From Olsenella profusa F0195 (lineage in GTDB: Bacteria > Actinomycetota > Coriobacteriia > Coriobacteriales > Atopobiaceae), in the NCBI RefSeq assembly GCF_000468755.1, contig NZ_AWEZ01000050.1:1-64000 (forward strand): a stretch of DNA of 64,000 nucleotides, in the 5' to 3' direction. How positions within the stretch are numbered: position 1 is the stretch's first letter; every line of letters begins with the position of its first letter. The notes below the pieces were generated by a model, which was given only the letters and a program-made list of their open reading frames with translations, did no database searches and had not been told where the DNA came from. The position numbers and the translations under genes were made by a program. Below are positions 41,860 through 52,172 of the stretch, in pieces.

Positions 41860-43120
41860 TGCTGAACACCGTCCAAACCTGCTCGAGCCCGCCAACGAGG
41901 CGGTCAATGTCGTGCTTGTCATTATAGAGGGCCACACTGGCGCGGCAGGTGCTGCCCATCTGAACGTTCAGGTAGGAGAGCAGGGGCTGCGCACAGTGAT
42001 GACCGGCACGGATGCAGATGTCAAAGCCATCCAGGATGGACGCGACATCGTGAGGGTGGATGTGGCTAAGGTTGAATGCGACGGCACCCACATGGCGGCT
42101 GCCGTCCACAGGGCCAATCACCCGAACGAAGTCGAGCGCTGCCAGCTGTTCGGTGAGGTAGGCGGCGAGTGCGCGCTCGCGCCGCTCGACCTGCTCCATG
42201 CCCAGACTCTCGAGGTAGGAGAGCGCGGCGTCAAAGGCATAGATGCCCGCTGCGTCCTGCGTGCCCGCCTCGAACTTCTGGGGTACCGGCGCCCACACGG
42301 CATCGGTCTCGGTGACGGCATCGATCATCTCACCGCCGGTGAGGAAGGGCGGCATCCTGTCCAGTACCTCTGCCGTGCCCCAGAGCGCGCCAATGCCCAT
42401 GGGGCCCATCATCTTGTGCGCGCTGAAGGCAAAGAGGTCGCATCCCAGCTTACGCACGTCGACGGCGATGTGAGGGGCGCTCTGTGCGCCGTCGACCACC
42501 AGGTAGGCACCCACCTCGTGCGCACGGGCCGCGATGGCGGCGACGTCGTTCTCTATGCCGAGCACGTTGGATATCTGCGTGACGGAGACGATCTTTGTCC
42601 TCGGGCCAATCTTGGCCCCAAGCTCCTCGGGCGTGATGCGATAGTCATCATCCAGGCGCAGGTACACGAGCCTGGCACCCGTGGCGGCGCACACCTGCTG
42701 CCAGGGGATGAGGTTGGAGTGGTGCTCCATGATGGAGATGACCACCTCGTCGCCGGGCCCCAGTACGGTGCGGCCCAGCGAGCTTGCCACCAGGTTGAGG
42801 GATTCGCTCGTGTTGCGGGTGAACACGATCTGGTGGGCCTGAGGGCGTCCCTGCTCGTCGAGCGCGCCGATGAAGCGTGCGACATGCGCACGGGCCTTGT
42901 CGATTGCCGAGGTGGCATTGACGGAGAGCCTGTAGAGGCCACGCAGGGGATTTGCGTTCATGGTCTCATAGAAGCGGCGCTGTGCGTCCAGCACCGTGGT
43001 GGGGCGCTGCGAGGTGGCGGCGCTGTCGAGGAACACGAGCCGCTCGTTGGACGCGAGCAGCGGGAAGTCCTGCCTATGGGGGTTGTCCTCGATCAGGGAG
43101 AGCTGAGTCTCGGTCAGCAT
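41852..43120 (-). CDS. sufS: Cysteine desulfurase SufS
   Basis: A 422-residue group II cysteine desulfurase, the sulfur source for SUF Fe-S assembly. Motifs: FPLLASNERLVFLDSAATSQRP, the PLP lysine in FAFSAHKMMGPMG, and the catalytic cysteine in CIRAGHHCAQPLLSYL. ATG 43120 is chosen because AAGGAG lies 10 bases before it; the ATG at 43129 is only one base from the site. A hairpin (CCACGG-TGTT-CCGTGG, 43140-43155) sits just before the ribosome binding site. It heads the sufS-sufU-rrf2 operon. Confidence 0.95.
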   Translation of the reverse strand: MLTETQLSLIEDNPHRQDFPLLASNERLVFLDSAATSQRPTTVLDAQRRFYETMNANPLRGLYRLSVNATSAIDKARAHVARFIGALDEQGRPQAHQIVFTRNTSESLNLVASSLGRTVLGPGDEVVISIMEHHSNLIPWQQVCAATGARLVYLRLDDDYRITPEELGAKIGPRTKIVSVTQISNVLGIENDVAAIAARAHEVGAYLVVDGAQSAPHIAVDVRKLGCDLFAFSAHKMMGPMGIGALWGTAEVLDRMPPFLTGGEMIDAVTETDAVWAPVPQKFEAGTQDAAGIYAFDAALSYLESLGMEQVERRERALAAYLTEQLAALDFVRVIGPVDGSRHVGAVAFNLSHIHPHDVASILDGFDICIRAGHHCAQPLLSYLNVQMGSTCRASVALYNDKHDIDRLVGGLEQVWTVFSNG

Positions 43121-43164
43121 GGGGCACATGCTCCTTACCCACGGAACACCGTGGAACATAATCT

Positions 43165-43192
43165 CTACTTACGGGGTAGGATTTTACCCCTT
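43165..43192 (-). promoter_or_regulatory. Putative Rrf2/SufR site in the sufS promoter
   Basis: The plus strand reads CTACTTACGGGGTAGGATTT then TACCCCTT. A nearly identical block lies at 52102-52130 in front of sufC. On the minus strand it contains TAAAAT, a likely -10 box at 43186-43181. The inner part GGGGTA-N6-TACCCC is an inverted repeat. A repressor here would block the promoter. Confidence 0.6.
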
Positions 43193-43338
43193 CGCCCCGC
43201 CGTCAATCATTTTTCCATGGGCGTTCGGATGGCCTTTGAACACGAGTTCCCTCTACCCCACATCATGTGTTCTTTACCTAACGAACCTAGCCGCCCGCTG
43301 GGCAGGTGGCCAGGTTTCAACACATAATCGCCTTGGGC

Positions 43339-43749
43339 CTAGCTGGCACTCGCAATCTCGCGCCGGTACGTCAAGACAAGAACGAGGAGGAAGCCTAGCT
43401 CTATGAATAGGGCGATAAACCATACGACGGCCGGCGTTCCTGGTAGTGAAAGAAGGCCAGAGAACATGGTTCCCACCATTATAAAGAGCCATGTGGTTGC
43501 AGCTGCTGCCAGCAGGCGTCGCGGCAGGGGAAGCTCTTTTAACACAACCAGAACGACGAAGAAGAGGTACGCACAGATGAGGCGCTGCATGAACTCGCAG
43601 AAGGGCAAGGCAAGCGCCGATCCATTCCACGAAACAAAAGTCAGTTGATCGTGAATGAGTGAATGGCCCCCAAACTCATCTGTCCCAAGGGCCCAGCAGT
43701 GGATCATGACGGCGACAGCCAGTGGGAGCGAAGCCTTGAGCCAGCGCAT
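43339..43749 (-). CDS. Small four-segment membrane protein, unknown function
   Basis: A 136-residue hydrophobic protein starting MRWLKASLPLAVAVMIHCWA. It has about four membrane segments, including LICAYLFFVVLVVLKEL, LLAAAATTWLFIMVGTMFSG and VVWFIALFIELGFLLVLVL. It ends with a basic tail (TYRREIASAS). GGAGGAGG precedes ATG 43749. It lies 48 bases behind the interrupted exported-protein gene, in the same direction, and the two may form a pair. No family recognised. Confidence 0.65.
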   Translation of the reverse strand: MRWLKASLPLAVAVMIHCWALGTDEFGGHSLIHDQLTFVSWNGSALALPFCEFMQRLICAYLFFVVLVVLKELPLPRRLLAAAATTWLFIMVGTMFSGLLSLPGTPAVVWFIALFIELGFLLVLVLTYRREIASAS

Positions 43750-43797
43750 GATGCCTCCTCCGGAAAATGGCGCATACCGCGAGGGAAATCGCAGCAT

Positions 43798-44415
43798 TTA
43801 CCAGTTACTTTGAACGGTAAAGGAGCTTCCGGATGAGGTGGTGACGTCAAGTTGGGAGGTGACATAGTATGCGACAACCAGTCCAGCGTAAGAGTCGCTC
43901 TTACTCATCTGGACGGTGCGGGAATTGTATGAGGTGTTGCTGAGTGTACGTGTGTATGCAAGGCTAAGTCCACCAGAGGTGGTTGCTCCATAAGCCTGGA
44001 CCTTGGCAGATGCAGTCATGCTCCTTGGGGTTGATCCTGACAGTATTCTGCCGGTAAGGGTTGCTCCCCATTGGTACGTGAACGTGCCACTATGCCAAAC
44101 GTTCCCGCTCAACTTGGCGGTAACACCGTACATGGTTCGGCTTGCATTAACATTCTTTGATCCACTGCTTGCACGGGTGCCTGGATTGGGAGTCGCTTCC
44201 GGGCGCGTGGCATACCGTCTAACAAAGGCTGCATCCTGTTCGGAGAGTTCCTCACCAGGGGAGTATGTCTGACCGATTTGCTGGAATCGCATATCTATCT
44301 TATGCTAGGACAACTCTGCCGCAAATGCAGGATGGGGCAGCAGGATGAGTGCAAGCGTAACAAAGCACAGGGAAAGGAAGATGGGCCCTATGTGGCGAAC
44401 GCGGTTGGAAATCAT
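43798..44415 (-). pseudogene. Exported protein gene interrupted by an in-frame TAG
   Basis: From ATG 44415, which follows GGGAGG at 5 bases, the frame codes for MISNRVRHIGPIFLSLCFVT... ending LPHPAFAAELS. That is a complete signal peptide with an AFA-A cleavage site. Codon 37 is TAG. The same frame then continues without a break to 43798 as HKIDMRFQQIGQTYSPGEELSEQ... and 150 more residues of a Ser/Thr/Tyr-rich, beta-type sequence. Without the TAG it would be a 205-residue secreted protein. Translation restarting at ATG 44292 would give a version without signal. The family is not recognised. Confidence 0.75.
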
Positions 44416-44536
44416 GTCAGCCTCCCGGATGGATTGGGAGAATCACACGGTCACACAAAACATCGGAGACGTTGTATCGCCCTGTAAACAATATAGAGCA
44501 AGGCACCCATTACGGAATCTTTCTTTAGGTGGACTA

Positions 44537-44565
44537 TATATAACATATTTTGTTCAGTGATGCAA
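44537..44565 (-). promoter_or_regulatory. Promoter of the interrupted exported-protein gene
   Basis: On the minus strand TTGCAT (44565-44560) and TATATA (44542-44537) are 17 bases apart in an AT-rich stretch. It points toward the gene at 44415. The remaining 44566-44791 holds no gene that I can support. Confidence 0.6.
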
Positions 44566-44791
44566 ACCCTTTACCTCTTTATATGAGAGTATCGCCTTCC
44601 ATCTTTTGTCTTGAATCGTTGATTGCCAAAGCTGGTGCAGGAAAGCCTGCAGCAGGTCTGTCATAGGGTCTCGATACTGGCGGACGACCTCGTGAAGTCG
44701 CCTTGACGTCGAGGGATCCGCACCTGGGAACGGATTGCGCCCCAAGCTGTTGGTCCCTGCTCTGCACGCCGCCCAGAAAGGCGGTGAGACC

Positions 44792-46104
44792 ATGGCGACA
44801 GCAAGGCATCACGTCCACCTCACCCTCGAGACGCGCAGGGAGATCGAGAACGGGGCCGTCGAGGGCAGGAGCCTCGCCCGGATGGCGGAGAGGTTCGGTG
44901 TCGACACGACGAGCATCTCCCGGGAGCTCAGGCGCAACCGCTGCGCCCAGGGAAGGAACCGCAACGGCTTCCTCAGGAACGACTGCGCCCGGCGCAAGAC
45001 CTGCGGAAGGCGAGGGATGTGCGACCCCGACTGCAGGAGGAGGTGCCTCTCCTGCGCGAAGGGAGATGCGCGGGCTACGAGCGCCAGTGGTGTGCTCGTA
45101 CGCACCGGGCGCCCTGGGTCTGCAACGGCTGCGGCAGGCGCCCGACCTGCCCCCTGGGGCACTTCACCCACTCGGCCAGGGTGGCACAGGCCAAGGCCGA
45201 CGAGCGCCTCGTCGAGCCGAGGCGGGGGCTGGACATGACCGGCCGCGAGATGGCGTTCCTGGCCCAGGAGGTCAAGGCGGGGCTGGCGAGGGGCCAGTCG
45301 GTCCATCACGTCTTCGCCTTGAGGGACGACCTCCCCTGCTCCGAGCGCTCCTCCTGCCGCCACGTCGAGAACGAGGGCATCGACGTGGCCGAGATGGGCC
45401 CGCGCAAGAAGGCCAGATACAAGAGGCGCTACAGGAGGAAGGCCAACCGCCACGAGAAGGAGTTCTACCGGGGCCGCGAGTACGCGGACTACCTCGCCCT
45501 TCCCGAGGTGCAACGCATGCGCACGGTCGAGATGGACTGCGTGGAGGGTGCCGAGGGAGACTCCCAGGCCCTGCTCACGCCCCGCTTCGTCCAGATCAGA
45601 TCCCAGATCTACATCCTGCTCAAGGGGCACGGCTGCGCCCACGTCGTGGCGGCCCCGGGCTGGCTGGAGGGCCCCTTGGGCGGACCCGAGGCCTTCCGCA
45701 GGGCCTTCGGGCTCATCCTGACCGACCGGGGCAGCGAGTTCGACGACGTGGGCGGCATCGAGCGGGGCGGGCGCTGCCGCGCCTTCTACGCCGACCCCCA
45801 GCGCTCTGGCCAGAAGGGAGCCTGCGAGAAGAACCACGTCGAGCTCAGGAAGGTAATCCCGAAGGGTACCTCGATCGACGGGCTTGGGCTCGATGCGTGA
45901 GCCCTTGCCGGCATCTGCCCCAACGTGGACTCCAGCCTCAGGCTGGCCGTCGGCGACGCCTCGCCGATGGCCCTCGCGAGGGCGGCGCTGCCGGCGTCGC
46001 TTCTCGAAGGCCTCGGCCTTGCCCCCGTCCCGCCAGACGAGGTCGAGATGCGGCCGGAGCTCGTCGAACGACTCAGGAAGGAGCACGACAGCACCAACGG
46101 CTAG
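44792..46104 (+). pseudogene. Broken IS30-family transposase
   Basis: The N-terminus (MATARHHVHLTLETRREIEN, RMAERFGVDTTSISRELRRN) is an IS30 helix-turn-helix. Near 45063 the frame must shift to continue in RCAGYERQWCARTHRAPWVCNGC. The catalytic region follows in the new frame: VEMDCVEGAEGDSQALL, LILTDRGSEFDDVGGIERG and KNHVELRKVIPKGTSIDGL give the D-D-E triad. A TGA at 45898-45900 interrupts it. The same frame then runs on (ALAGICPNVDSSLRLAV...) to the TAG at 46102. Two lesions make it inactive. I could not identify the terminal repeats. Confidence 0.85.
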
Positions 46105-46400
46105 CCAGAGAGTAAGCCACGCGGGACGGAGGTCGCGGGCACGGACAGGGACGGGGCAAGGCGGAGGGCCGCGCTAAGTCTGACACAGGCTGGCGCAATC
46201 ACCGTGAGCCATGCAGTGGCCATGTGCCATTTGGTCGGTTCCCTACGCTTACTCCGCCAAACATGCAAGTGGCAAGCCCTCGGGAACCCCTCGCGACCTG
46301 CAGTTGCTCTGGCGGATGCGCTAAGCCCGCCAAAGTTGCACTAGCTTTGGCAATCAACCGCAATATCGTGACGTCGTTGTAGCCACGCGATGGCGGCAAA
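46105..46400. other. Intergenic region behind the dead transposase
   Basis: About 300 bases between the IS30 remnant and the palindromic element. I see no ORF with coding character, no tRNA and no clear repeat. It may contain the lost right end of the insertion sequence. Confidence 0.4.
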
Positions 46401-46574
46401 GGAACGAAATGGCCCCAAGTGCGTGCCGACATCAAGGCGCAGGGCGGACTCATCGAGGAATCGAGAGCCATTTGACGCCTTTACGAATCTCAATCCTGGG
46501 CTTTTGTCATCCGTGGGCGCCGTCGATGCACCGTAAGCACACGCTCGAGCACGCACTTGGGGCCATTTCGTTCC
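46401..46574. repeat. Palindromic MITE-like element, copy 2
   Basis: A 174-base relative of 38528-38700. Its first 26 bases (GGAACGAAATGGCCCCAAGT...) are the perfect reverse complement of its last 26 (ending ACTTGGGGCCATTTCGTTCC). Where it differs from copy 1 in the arm (AAAAGG to AAATGG, AGCG to AACG), both arms have changed together. Confidence 0.82.
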
Positions 46575-46644
46575 CTCAAGGACAATCGGATGGGAGGTCC
46601 GCTCGGCCGCTGACCACTTGACAGCTCATCTCGCTCCCTTATGA

Positions 46645-46673
46645 TTGAGTATATGAGCACTTACTCATATAAA
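46645..46673 (+). promoter_or_regulatory. Promoter with ArsR/SmtB-type operator before the metal ATPase
   Basis: TTGAGT (46645-46650) and TATAAA (46668-46673) are 17 bases apart. The spacer contains the perfect inverted repeat TATATGAG-CACTTA-CTCATATA (46650-46671), which has the form of ArsR/SmtB (CadC/CzrA) metal-sensor operators. A bound repressor would block RNA polymerase. Confidence 0.75.
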
Positions 46674-46755
46674 GAGAAAAAGCGGTCGCGCCCACGACGC
46701 AGGTGGGCGGGCTGCACCCAAGACACGGCGAGGCCTGCGCCAGAGAGGGGAAGCG

Positions 46756-48669
<1,914 letters not shown>

Positions 48670-48687
48670 GAACATCATTCATGGGAC

Positions 48688-48722
48688 ACAGGGGGTCACT
48701 CGCGGCGTGAGCGGCCCCCTGT
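48688..48722. terminator. Hairpin between convergent genes
   Basis: ACAGGGGGTC (48688-48697) pairs with GGCCCCCTGT (48713-48722). It lies between the ATPase stop and the convergent sufD stop. No T run follows, so it is terminator-like only. Confidence 0.5.
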
Positions 48723-48744
48723 CGTACGGGAAATATGATGATCG

Positions 48745-49821
48745 TTAGAGCTCCAACGCCTCCGCGAGGTCGCCGGCGATCTCGTCGCCGAGCACCGCTC
48801 GGGCACGGGTGAGCACGGCGTCGCGTCCCGTGTCGCAGCGCGCGTGAATGACGGCATCGTCGAAGATGGCGCGCGCATGCAGGGCATACGCCTCGTCCTC
48901 GGCAAGGCCGCGGTTGGCAAGGTAACCCAGCTGCTCGGGGCCAACCGAACCGATGGAGGCGCCGTGGTTGCCCTGGACGTCGTCCTCGTCGCAGAGGATG
49001 ATGGGCAGGGTCTTGTTGACCACGTCGTCACCAAGGACGAGCACGGTCTCGGTCTCGTTGCCCCGGGAGCCCTTGGCGCCGTGGGCGAGGTCGATGGTCT
49101 CGCGCATGGTCTTGTGGGCGCCGTCGTCCAAGAGGCCACGTGCATGCAGGTCGGCGCGGGTGTCATGGCCACGCTGGCGCACGACGTGGTTGACGTCGAG
49201 GCGCTCCTGCCCCCTGGCAAAGTAGCGGGTCTCCAGCTCGAGACGGGCACCGTCCCCCAGGAGGCTCACGCCGAGCCCCAGGGCGACGTTGCGGCCACCG
49301 AGGGCATACTGACGAAGCTTGACGGTGGTGTGCGCGCCGGCTGCGATGCCGAGCCCCTCGAGGTGCGTGCCGCCCTCCCCGAGGGCGACGATCTCCACCA
49401 CCGTGAGCCTGACGTTGCCCTCGCACACGATGCGCGCCAGGTTGGCAGAGGTGGTCTCGGCGTCGTTCGTGCCACGGCTCACGAGCACGACGGTGGCCTC
49501 AGAGCCCTCGCGCAGCATGACGCCCGTGTCGCGCACGGCACCCCTGGCGGCTTCGGCCTCCAGGACGATGGGACGCTCGCGCACGGCGTTGCGAGGGACC
49601 TCGATGTAGTGGGAGTCACCGGCGGAGCGCTCCACCCACTGTGTGGCCTCGGGCCCAATGCCGTCCTCCACCGTGCCAAAGAGCTGGGGCAGGCGCGCGG
49701 GCACCTCTCCCGTGCTCGTGGGGACGGGCAGCCTGAGCGTGGCCTCGTCGATCTTGAGGTAGTTCCAGGTCTGTGCCGGTGGGGTGTTGACGCGTTCGAG
49801 CGTGGCATAGGCGGTGTCCAT
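48745..49821 (-). CDS. sufD: Fe-S cluster assembly protein SufD
   Basis: A 358-residue SufD, a beta-helix scaffold partner of SufB in the SufBC2D complex. The family pattern is seen in SHYIEVPRNAVRERPIVLEAEAARGA, LDVNHVVRQRGHDTRADLHARGLLDDGAHKTMRETIDL and NHGASIGSVGPEQLGYLANRGLAEDEA. The late HGASIG His is conserved. Its start shares one base with the sufB stop (TGATG), so the genes are coupled. It is the last gene of sufCBD. Confidence 0.93.
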   Translation of the reverse strand: MDTAYATLERVNTPPAQTWNYLKIDEATLRLPVPTSTGEVPARLPQLFGTVEDGIGPEATQWVERSAGDSHYIEVPRNAVRERPIVLEAEAARGAVRDTGVMLREGSEATVVLVSRGTNDAETTSANLARIVCEGNVRLTVVEIVALGEGGTHLEGLGIAAGAHTTVKLRQYALGGRNVALGLGVSLLGDGARLELETRYFARGQERLDVNHVVRQRGHDTRADLHARGLLDDGAHKTMRETIDLAHGAKGSRGNETETVLVLGDDVVNKTLPIILCDEDDVQGNHGASIGSVGPEQLGYLANRGLAEDEAYALHARAIFDDAVIHARCDTGRDAVLTRARAVLGDEIAGDLAEALEL

Positions 49822-51266
49822 CAGCCGATCGCCCCTTCCATCTCGAGCTTGATCAGGTTGTTCATCTCGACGGCGTACTCGAGCGGCAGCTCCTTCGAGA
49901 CGGGGTTGGCAAAGCCGTTGACCACCATGGAGCGCGCCTCGGCCTCGGAGCAGCCGCGGCTCATGAGGTAGAGGATCGTGTCGTCCGAGATGCGGCCGAT
50001 GGTGGCCTCATGACCCACCGAGGCCGTGCTGTTGCGCACATCCATGGCAGGTATGGTGTCGGAGCGGCTGATGTCATCCAGCATGAGCGACTGGCAGCTG
50101 ACCGTTGCGCGCGCGTTGTCCGCATGGCGCCCCACCACGACGGAACTCCTGAAGGTGTTGAGACCGCCGTCCTTGGAGATGGACTTGGTGTCCACGGAGG
50201 CGGTGGTGTTGGCACCATTGAGGATGACCTTGCAGCCGGTGTCCAGGTCCTGCGTGGCGCCGGCGAACGTGATGCCCGTGAACTCGCAGGTGGAGTTGGC
50301 TCCCTCGAGGATGGTGGTGGGGTAGAGGTAGCTCACGTGGCTGCCAAACGAGCCGGAGACCCACTCCATCTTGGCCCCGGCGCCCACCTTGGCACGCTTG
50401 GTGTTGAGGTTGTACATGTTCTTGGACCAGTTCTCGATCGTGGAGTAGCGCAGGCGCGCGCCGTCCCTCACGAAGAGTTCCACCGCACCGGCGTGGAGGT
50501 TCGCCTCATAGTACTTGGGCGCAGAGCACCCCTCGATGAAGTGGAGGTCGGCGCCCTCCTCCACGACGATGAGCGTGTGCTCGAACTGCCCCGCGCCGGA
50601 GGCATTGAGGCGGAAGTAGCTCTGCAGCGGGTAGTCCACGCGCACGCCGGCGGGCACGTACACGAAGGAGCCACCGGACCACACGGCATAGTGCAGCGCG
50701 GCGAACTTGTGGTCACACAGGGGGATGAGCGTGCCGAAGTACTCCCTCACGACGGGCTCCCACTCAGGATCGTGCAGGGCGTCCTCGATCGTGGTGTAGA
50801 TGACGCCCGACTTGGCGACCTCCTCGCGCATGTTGTGGTAGACGATCTCTGAGTCATACTGGGCGCCCACGCCGGCGAGGCTCTCACGCTCCGCCTCGGG
50901 GATGCCCAGCCGCTCGAAGGTGTCCTTGATGTCCTTGGGAACGTCGTCCCAGTCGCGCGCCTGCTTCGTGCCGGCGCTCACGTAGGTGGAGATGTGGTCC
51001 ATGTCCAGGCCCGAGATGTCGGGCCCCCAGTTGGTTGCCATGGCGCGGTCGTGATACACCTCGAGGGCCTTCAGGCGCAGGTCGAGCATCCACTGGGGCT
51101 CGTCCTTCTTGTGGCTGATGGAGCGCACGATGTCAGGGGTGAGGCCGTCGGCGTAGCGCTCGTAGCCTTCCTCGGACATCCTGAAGTCGTAAAGCGAGCG
51201 GTCGACGTCGGTCACCTTGGTACGGCCCTTCTCGTCGAGCTCGGGCCTTTGGATGATGTCGCTCAT
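49821..51266 (-). CDS. sufB: Fe-S cluster assembly protein SufB
   Basis: A 481-residue SufB, the scaffold subunit on which Fe-S clusters are built. The order of motifs is normal: GLTPDIVRSISHKKDEPQWM, LDMDHISTYVSAGTKQARDWDDVP, FVYVPAGVRVDYPLQSYFRLNA, FIEGCSAPKYY, and late QSLMLDDISRSDTIPAMDVRNSTASVGHEATIGRI. The Cys in CSAP and the Glu/His scaffold residues are present. It begins 2 bases after sufC stops. Confidence 0.96.
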   Translation of the reverse strand: MSDIIQRPELDEKGRTKVTDVDRSLYDFRMSEEGYERYADGLTPDIVRSISHKKDEPQWMLDLRLKALEVYHDRAMATNWGPDISGLDMDHISTYVSAGTKQARDWDDVPKDIKDTFERLGIPEAERESLAGVGAQYDSEIVYHNMREEVAKSGVIYTTIEDALHDPEWEPVVREYFGTLIPLCDHKFAALHYAVWSGGSFVYVPAGVRVDYPLQSYFRLNASGAGQFEHTLIVVEEGADLHFIEGCSAPKYYEANLHAGAVELFVRDGARLRYSTIENWSKNMYNLNTKRAKVGAGAKMEWVSGSFGSHVSYLYPTTILEGANSTCEFTGITFAGATQDLDTGCKVILNGANTTASVDTKSISKDGGLNTFRSSVVVGRHADNARATVSCQSLMLDDISRSDTIPAMDVRNSTASVGHEATIGRISDDTILYLMSRGCSEAEARSMVVNGFANPVSKELPLEYAVEMNNLIKLEMEGAIG

Positions 51267-51268
51267 GG

Positions 51269-52042
51269 CTATGCCTCGGCCTCCTCGGCCTGGGCCTCTT
51301 CGCCCTCGAAGCGGGCGAAGCCGTTGACGTCGATGTCACCGATGAGGGAGGCCGGGCCATCGGCCACCAGGCGGCCCTTCACCATCACGTGCGTGCGATC
51401 GACGTCGAGCCTCTCGAGGATGCGCGTGTTGTGCGTGATCATGAGCAGTGCGCCATCGCACGTGCGGCGATAGGCCTCGATGCCGTGGGACACCACGGAG
51501 AGCGCATCCACGTCCAGGCCGGAGTCGGTCTCGTCGAGGATGGCGAGACGAGGCTTGAGCAGCAGGAGCTGCAGCATCTCGACCTTCTTCTTCTCGCCCC
51601 CGGAGAAGCCCACGTTGAGCTCGCGGGTGAGGAAGCTCTCCGGAATGTCCAGCTGCTCCGAGATCTCTGCGATGCGCTTGCGGAACGTGCGGGCACCCGT
51701 CTTGAGCTCGGGGCGCATTTGGGTGATGGTGCGCAGGAAGCTGTACAGCGGCACGCCCGGCACCTCCACGGGTGCCTGGTAGGAGAGGAAGACGCCCGCG
51801 AGCGAGCGCTTGTCGGCAGAGAGGTCCGTGATGTCCTCGCCACCAAAGGTGATGGTGCCGGATGAGACCTTGTAGATGGGGTCACCCATGATCACATGGC
51901 CGAGCGTGGACTTGCCGGCGCCGTTGGGGCCCATGAGCACGTGGGTCTCGCCCGCGCCAACGCCGAGGTTGATGTCGTGAAGGATGGGCTTGGTCTCGGT
52001 TCCTGCCGAGAGCCCCGTCACATCGAGCAGCTTTTCGGACAT
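51269..52042 (-). CDS. sufC: Fe-S cluster assembly ATPase SufC
   Basis: A 257-residue ABC-type ATPase that drives SufBD conformational change. Walker A is MGPNGAGKSTLGHVIMG, the signature is VGFSGGEKKKVEMLQL, Walker B is LAILDETDSGLDVDAL, and the H-loop is ALLMITHNTRIL. The E-T-D replacement after Walker B is characteristic of SufC. ATG 52042 follows AAAGGGG. The C-terminal acidic tail (FEGEEAQAEEAEA) is a local addition. It heads the sufCBD operon. Confidence 0.96.
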   Translation of the reverse strand: MSEKLLDVTGLSAGTETKPILHDINLGVGAGETHVLMGPNGAGKSTLGHVIMGDPIYKVSSGTITFGGEDITDLSADKRSLAGVFLSYQAPVEVPGVPLYSFLRTITQMRPELKTGARTFRKRIAEISEQLDIPESFLTRELNVGFSGGEKKKVEMLQLLLLKPRLAILDETDSGLDVDALSVVSHGIEAYRRTCDGALLMITHNTRILERLDVDRTHVMVKGRLVADGPASLIGDIDVNGFARFEGEEAQAEEAEA

Positions 52043-52101
52043 GATGCCCCTTTCCACAAGGCAGCGAGCCGCCCCCGGGAGAGCGGCATATGAGGTAATT
52101 C

Positions 52102-52147
52102 CTACTTACGCTGTGGGAGTTTACCCCCTTGCGTGCGCTTCATTCAA
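52102..52147 (-). promoter_or_regulatory. sufC promoter with putative Rrf2/SufR site
   Basis: On the minus strand TTGAAT (52147-52142) and TAAACT (52123-52118) are 18 bases apart. The block at 52102-52130 (plus strand CTACTTACGCTGTGGGAGTT then TACCCCCTT) matches 43165-43192 in front of sufS at about 23 of 28 positions, over the -10 box in both. Confidence 0.65.
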
Positions 52148-52172
52148 GCCACAAGCGTGACGGGCAGGAGGC

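Noticed and set aside
44554-44793. 79-codon minus-strand frame upstream of the IS30 remnant
   Set aside because: It could be the C-terminal stub of a gene cut by the insertion (…VRQYRDPMTDLLQAFLHQLW…), but it has no recognisable family or start signal, and it overlaps a promoter.
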